From assembly GCA_031376425.1 (NCBI GenBank), contig JANMDR010000177.1, positions 1-9,909 of the forward strand: DNA of 9,909 bases, written 5' to 3'. The notes under the pieces are model-generated. The model saw only the letters and a list, made by a program, of their open reading frames with translations, made no database searches and was not told the origin of the DNA. Below, in pieces: positions 1-7,063 of this stretch (the stretch's first letter is position 1; each line of letters begins with the position of its first letter). Origin of the DNA: JANMDR01 sp031376425 (GTDB taxonomy: Bacteria > Pseudomonadota > Gammaproteobacteria > Burkholderiales > Usitatibacteraceae). The position numbers were made by a program, and so were the translations under genes.

Positions 1-267
1 TTCATCAGCGCACTTTCTCGGTTGATTCGCGCAATCAGTTCAAGATTTCCAAAGCTTTCTTGCATGGCACTTTACTCTTTTGCTGTTAACGCTATTTTGA
101 TAGCAATCTTGATTGAAAGTTCAGTTGTGCAGAGGTCTTACGGCGTGCGTCACGATTGCACGCGCTCGGCATGCCTCGATTGTGCGAGCACGGCATGCCG
201 TGCGGGTACGGTGCCTACTGCGATATTTGCAAGAATAGGCCCAATAGACTATCCTCAAAAATTTAAA
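1..267. other. Non-coding region downstream of the catabolic operon
   Basis: No convincing gene is visible here. The stretch lies past the stop codon of the last operon gene. Its main content is a GC-rich block at about 143-203 made of inverted and direct repeats, listed separately. The part nearest the stop codon is AT-rich with an 8-bp palindrome ATTTAAAT (261-268), but there is no clean hairpin followed by a T-run, so I cannot point to an intrinsic terminator for the operon. An open frame crossing 22-357 on the plus strand has no family resemblance and runs antisense into the CoA-transferase gene. Confidence 0.6.
153..203. repeat. GC-rich 24-bp-period direct repeat with nested palindromes
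   Basis: Two copies of a 23-base unit (153-175 and 177-199) share 19 of 23 positions. Each starts with CGATTG and ends with CGGCATGCC, so the 8-bp palindrome GGCATGCC recurs exactly 24 bases apart (168-175 and 192-199). The second copy is embedded in a perfect 16-bp palindrome, GCACGGCATGCCGTGC (188-203). Just upstream, GCGTGC (143-148) and GCACGC (158-163) could form another short hairpin. The function is unknown. A paired protein-binding site, a REP-like element or part of a terminator are all possible. Confidence 0.6.
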
Positions 268-1371
268 TCACCCCAACAAGCCATCATCTTCCCCCAACTT
301 CGGCACATGCCAATTCGGCTTTGCTGGCTCATTTTTAAACCGCATGGGATTATTTAAATGTAGGCCACCGCCCGCATCACGATGTATCGTATTGTGCGCC
401 TGTAAATGCGGATCGTTTAGCGCTTCGTGAAGGCCGCGCACTACTGCCCAGCACACATCTACTTTTGCTAATTCAGCTTCCCAAAACACCAACGGTTGCG
501 CCGCGAAAGTTTGGCGCAAAAAGGCTTTTACTGGCTCATGGCTGGCACCGGGTGGCTGAACGGCGACGGGGATTAAATCTTCACGGTTTAGGTGTTTTAG
601 CAAATTACTGGCGAACTTAGCTTCGCTACCGCCTAGGGTGATGTGCCGCCCATCTTGGGTTTGGTAGATATTGTAAAAACTACCTCCGCCAAAGCTTCTT
701 TGCTGTTTCACTTCGAATTCGCGTTGCTCGGCAAAGGCGATGCCCGCCACATTGGGTGTCCATGACAACAAACTATCTTGCATGGAAATATCTAAATAAT
801 CGCCAAGCCCCGTTTTTTCACGGCGGTAGAGTGCCATCAAGACACCGCTTAAACCCATTAAGGAGCCTGCCATATCGGCTACTGGCATATTCGGGTGGGT
901 GGGCATGCCATTCGCGCCTAGATTGAGGCTTACAAGGCCGCTATCGGCCTGTATGGCTAAGTCATGCGCGGGTTTGAGAGCTTTGGGGCCTATCTGACCG
1001 AAGGCTGAAATGCTGCAATAGATAATGCGCGGGTTACGCGCGGCGATAGCTTCATAACCCAAACCCAAGCGCGCTGCGGTACCTGGGCGAAAACCTTCCA
1101 CCACAACATCGGCTTCGTCAATTAGCTTGAGTAGCTTGGCGTGTTGTTGCGGATTTTTTAAATCAACACAGATACTTTTTTTGCCGCGATGGGTATTACG
1201 AAACCACACGCTATGCCCTGCTTGAATCGCACCGACGTGGCGTACCGGCTCGCCTTCACCGGGTGGCTCTACCTTGATGACGGTAGCACCATGATCGGCC
1301 ATCATCATGGTTAGATGCGGCCCCGGTAAGAACAGGGACAGGTCTATTACTTTTACGCCTTCTAGTTTCAT
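268..1371 (-). CDS. Family III CoA-transferase (CaiB/BaiF type), last gene of operon
   Basis: A 367-residue cytoplasmic enzyme of the CaiB/BaiF (formyl-CoA transferase) family, which moves CoA between carboxylates through an aspartyl-CoA anhydride. Family signatures visible are the N-terminal LEGVKVIDLSLFLPGP strand, ADHGATVIKVEPPGEGE (about 25-41), the NTHRGKKSICVDLKNP segment (about 59-74) and VVVEGFRPGTAARLGLG (about 89-105). The likely nucleophile is Asp137 in AHDLAIQADSG, where family members usually carry GYD or GHD. It shares only the general family pattern with the other CoA-transferase at 1450-2655, so the two are probably not recent duplicates. It is slightly shorter than the usual 380-400 residues. 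The ATG at 1371 has no clear Shine-Dalgarno sequence and is preceded by an 11-bp tandem repeat, so its translation may depend on the gene upstream. The acyl substrate cannot be read from sequence. Confidence 0.9.
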   Translation of the reverse strand: MKLEGVKVIDLSLFLPGPHLTMMMADHGATVIKVEPPGEGEPVRHVGAIQAGHSVWFRNTHRGKKSICVDLKNPQQHAKLLKLIDEADVVVEGFRPGTAARLGLGYEAIAARNPRIIYCSISAFGQIGPKALKPAHDLAIQADSGLVSLNLGANGMPTHPNMPVADMAGSLMGLSGVLMALYRREKTGLGDYLDISMQDSLLSWTPNVAGIAFAEQREFEVKQQRSFGGGSFYNIYQTQDGRHITLGGSEAKFASNLLKHLNREDLIPVAVQPPGASHEPVKAFLRQTFAAQPLVFWEAELAKVDVCWAVVRGLHEALNDPHLQAHNTIHRDAGGGLHLNNPMRFKNEPAKPNWHVPKLGEDDGLLG

Positions 1372-1404
1372 TCGGGTTTCACTCGGGTTTCACTCGCGTT
1401 TCAC
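1372..1404 (-). repeat. Three 11-bp tandem repeats abutting the CoA-transferase start
   Basis: Three head-to-tail copies read on the minus strand as GTGAAACGCGA, GTGAAACCCGA and GTGAAACCCGA, directly followed by the gene start ATGAAACTAGA, itself a diverged fourth copy. Each unit begins with a possible GTG start and runs four codons to a TGA that overlaps the next unit's start (GTGA, GTGA, then ATGA at the real gene). The block lies in the 78-base gap between the two CoA-transferase genes. Replication slippage is the simplest origin. An effect on translation initiation is inference. Confidence 0.75.
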
Positions 1405-1449
1405 TTGTAAGCCGCCACAAAAGTAATGTTGGAAGGACTAGATGTTAGC

Positions 1450-2655
1450 TCACACGCCAAATACTGCGCCATTCTTAGCCAGCGCGTTTAGCTCATCATT
1501 GCTATAACCGATGGATTCCAGCACCGCACGGGTATCTGCGCCCATTGTTCCGCCCACTTTTGCGGCCAGCCGTTGCCCATCCACTTTAATGGGATTGGCG
1601 AGGCGTTTTAGTGCAGGATTGGCAGGGTGTTTTAGGGTTTGGATCATGCCTACTTTTTGCACATAGGGATTATCTAAGCCCTGCTTCATATTGTACAACG
1701 GTGCAATTGGAATCACCCCCCCTAGCTTTTGCATCCACTCATCGGGGGTGCAACGTTGAAACTCCGCATCTAAAATGGGCGTGAGTAATTCTCTATTTTC
1801 GCGCCGTAGGGGAATGGTTAAAAACCGCGCGTCGTCCGCTAACTCTGGTCGTGAAAGCCCTATGCATAGGGCTTTCCAAAACTTATCAATCATGCACAGC
1901 ACAAACACCCAGCCGTCTTTGGCTTTATACATTTGCGCCGGCACTGTGGTGGGGTGGGCACCGCGCGACATGCGCTCCGTGCCGTGACCATTATTTAAAT
2001 ACCACGTGGCGGGATAGCTTAATTGGTGTAGCGCCACATCGAACAGGCTGACATCAATATCGCGCCCTTCACCCGTGCGCGCAGCGCCGACAATGCCTGC
2101 GAGCAGGCCTATGCTCATGGTCATACCGGTCATAAAATCAACCACCGATAAACCAAACCTTGCGGGGGGGGCATCGGGCTCACCCGTGAGATAGCAATAC
2201 CCTGCTTCTGCCTGCATTAAATAATCATAGCCGGGCCAATCGGCGCGCTCGTTATCACGACCATAGGCGGATAAATGGGCGCAAACAATGCTCGGCTTCA
2301 CGGCTTTCAGTGTTGCAAAATCTAAACCCAATTTTTTTGGCTGATCTCCGCGCAAATTATTGAGCACGGCGTCAGCCGATGCGACCAAACGCTCGAATAC
2401 CGCGCGCCCCCCCGGTGCTTTAAGATCAATAGCCACGCTTTTCTTATTGGCATTAAAGGTTTGAAAAAACTCGCTATCACCCTCGCCTAAAAAAAATGGG
2501 CCATTGGCGCGGGATACATCGCCACCGGTGTTGGGGTTTTCAATTTTGATAACTTCTGCGCCCAAATCAGCCAGATACATGGAGCCATAAGGGCCAGCAC
2601 CATATTGCTCAACAGCGATAATACGAATACCCTGCAGTGGTAAAGACGCAGACAT
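1450..2655 (-). CDS. Family III CoA-transferase (CaiB/BaiF type), second paralogue
   Basis: A 401-residue CaiB/BaiF family CoA-transferase of typical length. It shows LQGIRIIAVEQYGAGPYGSM at the N-terminus, DLGAEVIKIENPNTGGDVSR (about 30-49), FFQTFNANKKSVAIDLK (about 63-79), LNNLRGDQPKKLGLD (about 98-112) and WPGYDYLMQAEAG (about 140-152). Asp144 of the GYD motif is the expected catalytic residue. The sequence style resembles the transferases that load or shuffle CoA on C4-C5 dicarboxylates such as itaconate, mesaconate or citramalate, which fits the hydratase and lyase of the same operon. That specificity is inferred from context. The start codon overlaps the stop of the acyl-CoA dehydrogenase gene by one base (TAATG), which indicates translational coupling and a role in the same pathway. 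Confidence 0.92.
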   Translation of the reverse strand: MSASLPLQGIRIIAVEQYGAGPYGSMYLADLGAEVIKIENPNTGGDVSRANGPFFLGEGDSEFFQTFNANKKSVAIDLKAPGGRAVFERLVASADAVLNNLRGDQPKKLGLDFATLKAVKPSIVCAHLSAYGRDNERADWPGYDYLMQAEAGYCYLTGEPDAPPARFGLSVVDFMTGMTMSIGLLAGIVGAARTGEGRDIDVSLFDVALHQLSYPATWYLNNGHGTERMSRGAHPTTVPAQMYKAKDGWVFVLCMIDKFWKALCIGLSRPELADDARFLTIPLRRENRELLTPILDAEFQRCTPDEWMQKLGGVIPIAPLYNMKQGLDNPYVQKVGMIQTLKHPANPALKRLANPIKVDGQRLAAKVGGTMGADTRAVLESIGYSNDELNALAKNGAVFGV

Positions 2656-3827
2656 TAAATTGGGTTCCGCGCAATGAGTTGCTTGGAGATGATGATACGC
2701 ATCATTTCATTGGTGCCTTCACCGATACACATCAACATCGAATCGCGATAGTAGCGTTCAATTTCATACTCGGTTGAATAACTCGCCCCACCAAAAATTC
2801 GCATCGCTTCTTGGGAACAAAACACCCCTGTTTCGCTGGCAAAATACTTCGCCATCCCTGCTTCCATATCGCAGCGCTCGCCGCGATCATAGGCCTGCGC
2901 GGCATGATCTACCATGAGTTTTGCCGCAGCCACTCTTGATGCCATTTCGCCCAGTTTAAGTTGCACCGCTTGGTGCTCACAAATGGGTTTACCAAAGGTT
3001 TTACGTTCTTGGGCATAGCGCACGGCATGCATGAGTGCACCTTCGGCAATGCCCGCGCCACGGGCTGCCACGTTAATACGCCCCAGCTCCAACCCCCCCG
3101 CCACTTGCTGAAACCCTTTGCCTTCAACCGCGCCGAGCAAGCAATCTTCAGCCACAAAATAGTCTTGAAACGCCAGCTCGCAGCTATCAATAGCTTTATA
3201 GCCGAGCTTTTTCATTTTATTAGACACCACAAATCCTGGGCCTTTTTCAGCAATGAGCAGGCTCATGCCGAGATGGCGTGGCGTGGTGGTAGTGTCCGTT
3301 TTGACGAGCAACAAAATCGCGCCGCCATTACCGGAATTAGTGATCCAAATTTTATTACCATTGACTAAATAACCGCCTTCAACTTTTTTAGCATTGGTGC
3401 GAATGGCCTGCAAATCCGTGCCGCAATCCGGCTCTGTTAAGCCAATGCCACCGCGCAATTCACCGGTAGCCATACGCGGCAAAAACTTTTGCTTTTGTGC
3501 TTCTGTACCAAAGCGCTCTATGGCGGCCGCCATGATGAGGTGGGAATTAAAAATGCCTGTTGGTGCCATCCATACCGATGAAATTTTAATGACGATCTTG
3601 GCATAGGTGCTCGCGGGCAATCCTAAGCCACCGTACTTGGGCGAAATTGTCGCACCGAATAGCCCTAGCTCTTTCATTTCTTCTACTAGGGCGTGCGGGT
3701 ATTTGTCTTCATGGTCATGTTCTTTGGCAATCGGCCGCACCGATTTTTCAACCCAGGTTTCGATGCTGTCGAGCAACATGCGCTCATCATCAACAGTAAA
3801 TGCAGCGGCTTCGGTCATTGAATTCAT
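2655..3827 (-). CDS. Acyl-CoA dehydrogenase (FAD-dependent)
   Basis: A 390-residue soluble flavoprotein of the acyl-CoA dehydrogenase superfamily, which introduces a 2,3 double bond in an acyl-CoA and passes electrons to electron-transfer flavoprotein. Domain order is typical: N-terminal helical domain (1-125), beta domain with the FAD/substrate motif GLTEPDCGTD (129-138) and KIWITNSG (159-166), then a C-terminal helical domain with QERKTFGKPI and the end motif IERYYRDSMLMCIGEGTNE. Glu370 in IGEGTNE is at the position of the catalytic base of short- and medium-chain members. The ATG at 3827 is supported by AGGGAA about seven bases upstream. In this operon it would oxidise a saturated branched acyl-CoA (for example methylsuccinyl- or glutaryl-like) to feed the hydratase; the exact substrate is inference. 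Acyl-CoA dehydrogenases also accompany some itaconate gene clusters. Confidence 0.95.
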   Translation of the reverse strand: MNSMTEAAAFTVDDERMLLDSIETWVEKSVRPIAKEHDHEDKYPHALVEEMKELGLFGATISPKYGGLGLPASTYAKIVIKISSVWMAPTGIFNSHLIMAAAIERFGTEAQKQKFLPRMATGELRGGIGLTEPDCGTDLQAIRTNAKKVEGGYLVNGNKIWITNSGNGGAILLLVKTDTTTTPRHLGMSLLIAEKGPGFVVSNKMKKLGYKAIDSCELAFQDYFVAEDCLLGAVEGKGFQQVAGGLELGRINVAARGAGIAEGALMHAVRYAQERKTFGKPICEHQAVQLKLGEMASRVAAAKLMVDHAAQAYDRGERCDMEAGMAKYFASETGVFCSQEAMRIFGGASYSTEYEIERYYRDSMLMCIGEGTNEMMRIIISKQLIARNPI

Positions 3828-3904
3828 TTGGTGTTCCCTATTTCATCTTACCAATTACTTTGGCGATCTTAGTTAAGCAGGATAGCTAAAACTCGTAATG
3901 CACT

Positions 3905-3938
3905 TTATCTAGTAGTTGACCTTATCTAGTAGTTGACC
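3905..3938. repeat. 17-bp tandem duplication at the end of the hydratase gene
   Basis: Two identical 17-base copies (3905-3921 and 3922-3938, plus strand TTATCTAGTAGTTGACC) lie head to tail, followed by a further partial TTATCT. The upstream copy in transcription order contains the last codons and TAG stop of the MaoC-type gene; the other lies in the 98-base spacer before the acyl-CoA dehydrogenase gene. It looks like a slippage duplication that left the reading frame intact. Confidence 0.85.
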
Positions 3939-4444
3939 TTATCTTCCACGCTGTGGCCTCTTTTGGCAATGAGCATGGTGCGATGAAAGCTACAAACCAA
4001 TACTTTATCTTGGTTATAGCCATCGGTACTAACGCTCACAATACCGGCACCGGGGCGCGATTTTGATTCGCGTTTTTCAAGCACCTTTGATTCTGCATAA
4101 AGGGTATCACCAGCAAATACAGGATGGGTCATTTTAATATCCGTCCAGCCCAAATTAGCGATGGCTTTTTGACTCACATCGGTTACGCTCATGCCCACCA
4201 TAAGGGCTACGGTAAGCGGCGAACAGACGATACATTTGCCAAATTCACTGGCCTTGGCATACTCAGGGTCAAAGTGCATAGGATGGGTATTCATGGTGAG
4301 TAAGGTGAACCAAATATTATCGGTTTCGGTAATCGTACGGCCGGGGCGATGTTCGTAAATATCCCCGACATTAAAGTCTTCAAAATAGCGCCCAAAATGT
4401 TCGCGGAACCGATTTTCACCTACTTGTTTTACGTTTTGTACCAT
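3926..4444 (-). CDS. MaoC-type (hot-dog fold) enoyl-CoA hydratase, itaconyl/mesaconyl-CoA hydratase-like
   Basis: A 172-residue single hot-dog-domain protein of the MaoC/hydratase-2 group, which adds water across the double bond of an enoyl-CoA. RYFEDFNVGDIYEHRPGRTITETDN (19-43) is the usual entry strand. The active-site stretch is LLTMNTHPMHFDPEYA (48-63): His57 is kept, but the position that is Asp in classical R-hydratases (GDxNPxH) is Asn52, with His in place of the usual Asn. Such an NTHPxH pattern is, from memory, common in itaconyl- and mesaconyl-CoA hydratase-like members. I chose the ATG at 4444 over the TTG at 4450 because AAGGA lies nine bases before it. The gene follows the CitE-like lyase by 20 bases, so the pair would hydrate an unsaturated dicarboxyl-CoA and then cleave the product. 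Dehydration in the reverse direction is also possible. Confidence 0.85.
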   Translation of the reverse strand: MVQNVKQVGENRFREHFGRYFEDFNVGDIYEHRPGRTITETDNIWFTLLTMNTHPMHFDPEYAKASEFGKCIVCSPLTVALMVGMSVTDVSQKAIANLGWTDIKMTHPVFAGDTLYAESKVLEKRESKSRPGAGIVSVSTDGYNQDKVLVCSFHRTMLIAKRGHSVEDKVNY

Positions 4445-4464
4445 GAACAACTATCCTTAAAAAG

Positions 4465-5310
4465 TTAATCTCTTAGCCCTAAGAGGGCAAGTTCAGCCAC
4501 CCGCCGCGCTGCCAATTCAATCGGGCGATCCACCAATTTACCCTCAACCGCAATGGCCGCATTCGGCGATGCCGCCACAGCATCCAACACTTTTTGCGCG
4601 TGGGCGGCTTGCGCTCGTGTAGGCAAGTAGGCGTTCTGAATCGGTGCAATTTGCGATGGATGAATAGCGGCTTTGCCGGTGAATCCCAACGCAATCACCG
4701 CCGCTGTTTCGTCTGCTACTAAATCATAGTTATTAATTTCTAAACACGGCACATCCAGCGCACCCACTTCGGCCTCTGCCGCCGCCGCAGCTACCTGTCC
4801 GCGCGCCCACAACCAACCGTTATAGCCGGGTGTTACGCGGGCGGCTACTGCATAGTCAAAACCACCAAACATCAATGCCTGTAAATTGCTTGCAGCCTTG
4901 GCAATAGCACGGGCTTCAAACACGGCACGCGGGGATTCTAATTGCGCAATAAGTGGTATTTTTGCGCCAAGTTCGGCACCCAGTATTTGTTGTGCCAAGG
5001 TAATATCGGCGGGGCTTTCCACTTTGGGCAGCATCACAAAAGCGGGTGTTAGCTTTCTGTTCGCGATGTCGGTTAAATCGGCGACGCCAAGGTCACTGGA
5101 AATGCAGTTTATGCGAACGCCTAACTGGGTTTTAGGCGTCAAATATTGGGCAATAAAATCAAATGTGGCTGCACGCGCAGTCACTTTATCGGCCAAGCCC
5201 ACGGCGTCTTCTAAATCAATACAAACCTGATCGGCACCGGCGTCGCAGGCTTTACTAAAACGGTCGGCACGGGCACCGGGTACAAACAGCAAACAACGCT
5301 TGGGCTGCAT
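4465..5310 (-). CDS. CitE-like CoA-ester lyase (citramalyl/malyl-CoA lyase family)
   Basis: A 281-residue TIM-barrel enzyme of the HpcH/HpaI-CitE group, which reversibly cleaves 3-hydroxyacyl-CoAs such as citramalyl- or malyl-CoA in a Claisen-type reaction needing Mg2+. Motifs in order: KRCLLFVPGARADRFSKA (4-21), CIDLEDAV (30-37), GVRIN with the CoA/carboxylate-binding Arg67, LPKVESP (94-100), metal ligand Glu125 in IAQLESPRAV, metal ligand Asp152 in GGFDYA, and GFTGKAAIHPSQI (209-221). Length is normal for a stand-alone CitE homologue, and citrate lyase partner subunits (CitD, CitF) are absent, so this is not part of citrate lyase. The ATG directly follows the TAG of the preceding gene, with GGAGG ten bases upstream inside that gene. 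With the MaoC hydratase and a CoA-transferase it reproduces the itaconate degradation trio, which makes (S)-citramalyl-CoA cleavage to acetyl-CoA and pyruvate the leading guess. Confidence 0.88.
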   Translation of the reverse strand: MQPKRCLLFVPGARADRFSKACDAGADQVCIDLEDAVGLADKVTARAATFDFIAQYLTPKTQLGVRINCISSDLGVADLTDIANRKLTPAFVMLPKVESPADITLAQQILGAELGAKIPLIAQLESPRAVFEARAIAKAASNLQALMFGGFDYAVAARVTPGYNGWLWARGQVAAAAAEAEVGALDVPCLEINNYDLVADETAAVIALGFTGKAAIHPSQIAPIQNAYLPTRAQAAHAQKVLDAVAASPNAAIAVEGKLVDRPIELAARRVAELALLGLRD

Positions 5311-6216
5311 CTAGCTGGTGCCTCCAGTGGCTACAGCAACAGGGGGGGCGACATTTTTAGCAAAATGCTGGGCAATGCCTAAGCGCGTGGCAAACCAAAC
5401 ATCTGATTTTGCGGAGGCGTGTTGCAAAAATTTCTCTAACGCGCCAATGCGCCCCGGACGACCAATAATACGCAGATGTAAGCCTAATGACATCATGCGC
5501 GGCTCGGCCAATCCTTCCCGATAAAGTTGATCAAAACAATCCACTGCATAATCCAACCAATCTTTGGGCAAATAGCTAGGTGCCAGCCACATTTTCATGT
5601 CATTGGTGTCAAGCTGATAGGGCACGATAACCATGGGCTTATTGCTACCTTCAACGAGTCCCCAAAACGGCGCATCCGCAGAGTAATCATCCATATGATA
5701 AAAAACGCCTGCTTCTTGCAAAAAACGGCGTGTATCTGCCGTATGCAAATAGCGCGAAAGCCAGCCCTGCGGGCGCTGCCCCGTGGTGCGCTCAATAGAG
5801 TCTAATCCGGCTTGAATAAACGCCCGCTCGCGCGTTTCATCAAAAGAAAATTGATGCACCCAACGATGGCCGTGACAACAAGCCTCATGTCCACCATCAC
5901 GAATATACGCGGCAATTTCGGGTGCACGTTCTAAAGCAACGGCCGCTGCGGTGTAGGTGGCATTAATTTTATAAGCATCAAGCAATGTTGCGATACGCCG
6001 ATGGCCTTCATTAATGCCATAACGGTAGTTTGATTCATTGCCGTAGTTGCGAATCGGCTTTTTTAAACTGACATTTAACTCGTCAACGGGTTCGGTGATT
6101 TTGTCGCCATCGGCCACGGTGTACTCAGAACCTTCTTCAACATTAACCACAATCGAAAGTGCCAAGCGCGCCTTGTTAGGCCATTGATAGTTGTGTGCTG
6201 TTTTGGGAGCTAACAT
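5311..6216 (-). CDS. PuuE-type polysaccharide deacetylase-fold hydrolase (allantoinase/cyclic imide hydrolase-like)
   Basis: A 301-residue NodB-homology protein that resembles the PuuE branch rather than sugar deacetylases. Landmarks are WPNKARLALSIVVNVEEGSE (12-31), MEE-like NEGHRRIATLLD (69-80), GGHEACCHGHRWVHQ (108-122), GQRPQGWLSRYLHTADTRRFL (146-166), VPYQLDTNDM (198-207) and SLGLHLRIIGRPGRI (243-257). The NodB metal-binding Asp-Asp pair is replaced by Glu-Glu in NVEEGSE, as in PuuE; His110 and His115 remain. PuuE allantoinase and, from memory, a Pseudomonas cyclic imide hydrolase belong to this branch, so opening a cyclic amide or imide is plausible. No other purine-catabolism gene is present, which argues against allantoin. 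There is no signal peptide, so it acts in the cytoplasm. I prefer the ATG at 6216, which overlaps the SDR stop (TGATG), over the TTG one codon earlier. Confidence 0.8.
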   Translation of the reverse strand: MLAPKTAHNYQWPNKARLALSIVVNVEEGSEYTVADGDKITEPVDELNVSLKKPIRNYGNESNYRYGINEGHRRIATLLDAYKINATYTAAAVALERAPEIAAYIRDGGHEACCHGHRWVHQFSFDETRERAFIQAGLDSIERTTGQRPQGWLSRYLHTADTRRFLQEAGVFYHMDDYSADAPFWGLVEGSNKPMVIVPYQLDTNDMKMWLAPSYLPKDWLDYAVDCFDQLYREGLAEPRMMSLGLHLRIIGRPGRIGALEKFLQHASAKSDVWFATRLGIAQHFAKNVAPPVAVATGGTS

Positions 6217-7061
6217 CAATGATATTCCTCGCCACCGGAAACATTCATGGCCTCACCCGTTACATAACGCGATTGCTCGGAACACAGCCATGCACAGGCA
6301 TCGGCAGTGTCTGAAGGCAGCCCAGCACGCCCCAAGGGAATACGTGATTTCATTGCCGTCATATATTGCTCAAGCGTCATACCCAGCGCGTTTGAGAAGT
6401 ATTCGTTTTGCCATGCACCAAGACCAGTAGTAACGTGATTAGGACAAATAGCGTTGGCGGTAATGCCGTGCTTGCCCAGCTCTATTGCGCTCACCCGCGT
6501 TAGCCCGACCAAACCATGCTTAGAAGAACAATACGCCGAGGCAAACGGAAAGCCCGATTTTGCGGCTTGGCTGGCAATATTTACAATGCGCCCGCCCCTG
6601 CCATTTTTAATCATCTGCTGGGCGGCGTACTTTGTGCAAATAAAAGCGCCGCGCAAATTCACACTCAATACCGCATCAAATTCAGCAAGGCTAAGATCAA
6701 CAATGGGCTTCATCAAATAACCGATTCCGGCGTTATTCACTAAAATATCAACGCCGCCAAACTCAGTATTAATCGCATCCAGCACCGCAATCACTTGCGA
6801 TTCTTCCATCACATCCAATGCTTTTGCCACGCAAATGCCGCCAGATTTTAGCGCAATATCGGCCGCCACCATTTCCATCTCAGTCATTGCCCCCACTGCA
6901 CTGGCGGGCATCTCCGCGCCTTTAGATTTGCCAATATCAGTAATAATCACGCGGCAACCCTCATGCGCCAAGCGCAGCGCAATCGCCTCACCCAAACCGT
7001 TTTTACGACCCGCACCGGTGATCAGCGCCACCTTGCCTTGCAAATCAGGAAACATAGCCAT
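6216..7061 (-). CDS. Short-chain dehydrogenase/reductase (SDR)
   Basis: A 281-residue classical SDR with a Rossmann fold. It has the nucleotide-binding motif TGAGRKNGLGEAIA (15-28, with a short insertion compared with TGxxxGIG), Asp42 at the end of the second strand (favouring NAD over NADP), NNAGIG (109-114), Asn135, and the catalytic Ser164, Tyr177 and Lys181 in the IAS...YCSSK arrangement. The end GEAMNVSGGEEYH matches the usual C-terminal GxxxxVDGG segment. It interconverts an alcohol and a ketone; the substrate is unknown. A TTG at 7079 would give a longer protein overlapping the previous gene. I chose the ATG at 7061, two bases after that gene's stop; the ATG at 7055 is equally possible. 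The 1-base overlap with the downstream hydrolase gene suggests coupled translation. Confidence 0.9.
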   Translation of the reverse strand: MAMFPDLQGKVALITGAGRKNGLGEAIALRLAHEGCRVIITDIGKSKGAEMPASAVGAMTEMEMVAADIALKSGGICVAKALDVMEESQVIAVLDAINTEFGGVDILVNNAGIGYLMKPIVDLSLAEFDAVLSVNLRGAFICTKYAAQQMIKNGRGGRIVNIASQAAKSGFPFASAYCSSKHGLVGLTRVSAIELGKHGITANAICPNHVTTGLGAWQNEYFSNALGMTLEQYMTAMKSRIPLGRAGLPSDTADACAWLCSEQSRYVTGEAMNVSGGEEYH

Positions 7062-7063
7062 GC

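Noticed and set aside
22..357. Open frame of 111 codons on the plus strand
   Set aside because: No family features, no ribosome site, rich in Cys and Ile/Ala runs from repeat sequence, and its end is antisense to the CoA-transferase gene.
1372..1404. CRISPR-like repeats
   Set aside because: The units are 11 bases, head to tail without spacers, and sit at a gene start.
2961..3368. 135-codon plus-strand frame inside the acyl-CoA dehydrogenase gene
   Set aside because: It is the antisense shadow of a well-supported coding region and shows no family resemblance.
3828..3925. Internal promoter in front of the acyl-CoA dehydrogenase gene
   Set aside because: TAAGAT-like -10 candidates exist, but none has a matching -35 hexamer at 16-18 bases.
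4465..5310. Beta subunit of citrate lyase
   Set aside because: No citrate lyase alpha or gamma subunit or prosthetic-group genes are nearby; the protein pairs instead with a CoA-transferase and a hydratase.
5311..6216. Peptidoglycan or chitin deacetylase
   Set aside because: There is no signal peptide, the NodB metal-site Asp pair is missing, and the motifs match the PuuE branch in a cytoplasmic catabolic operon.
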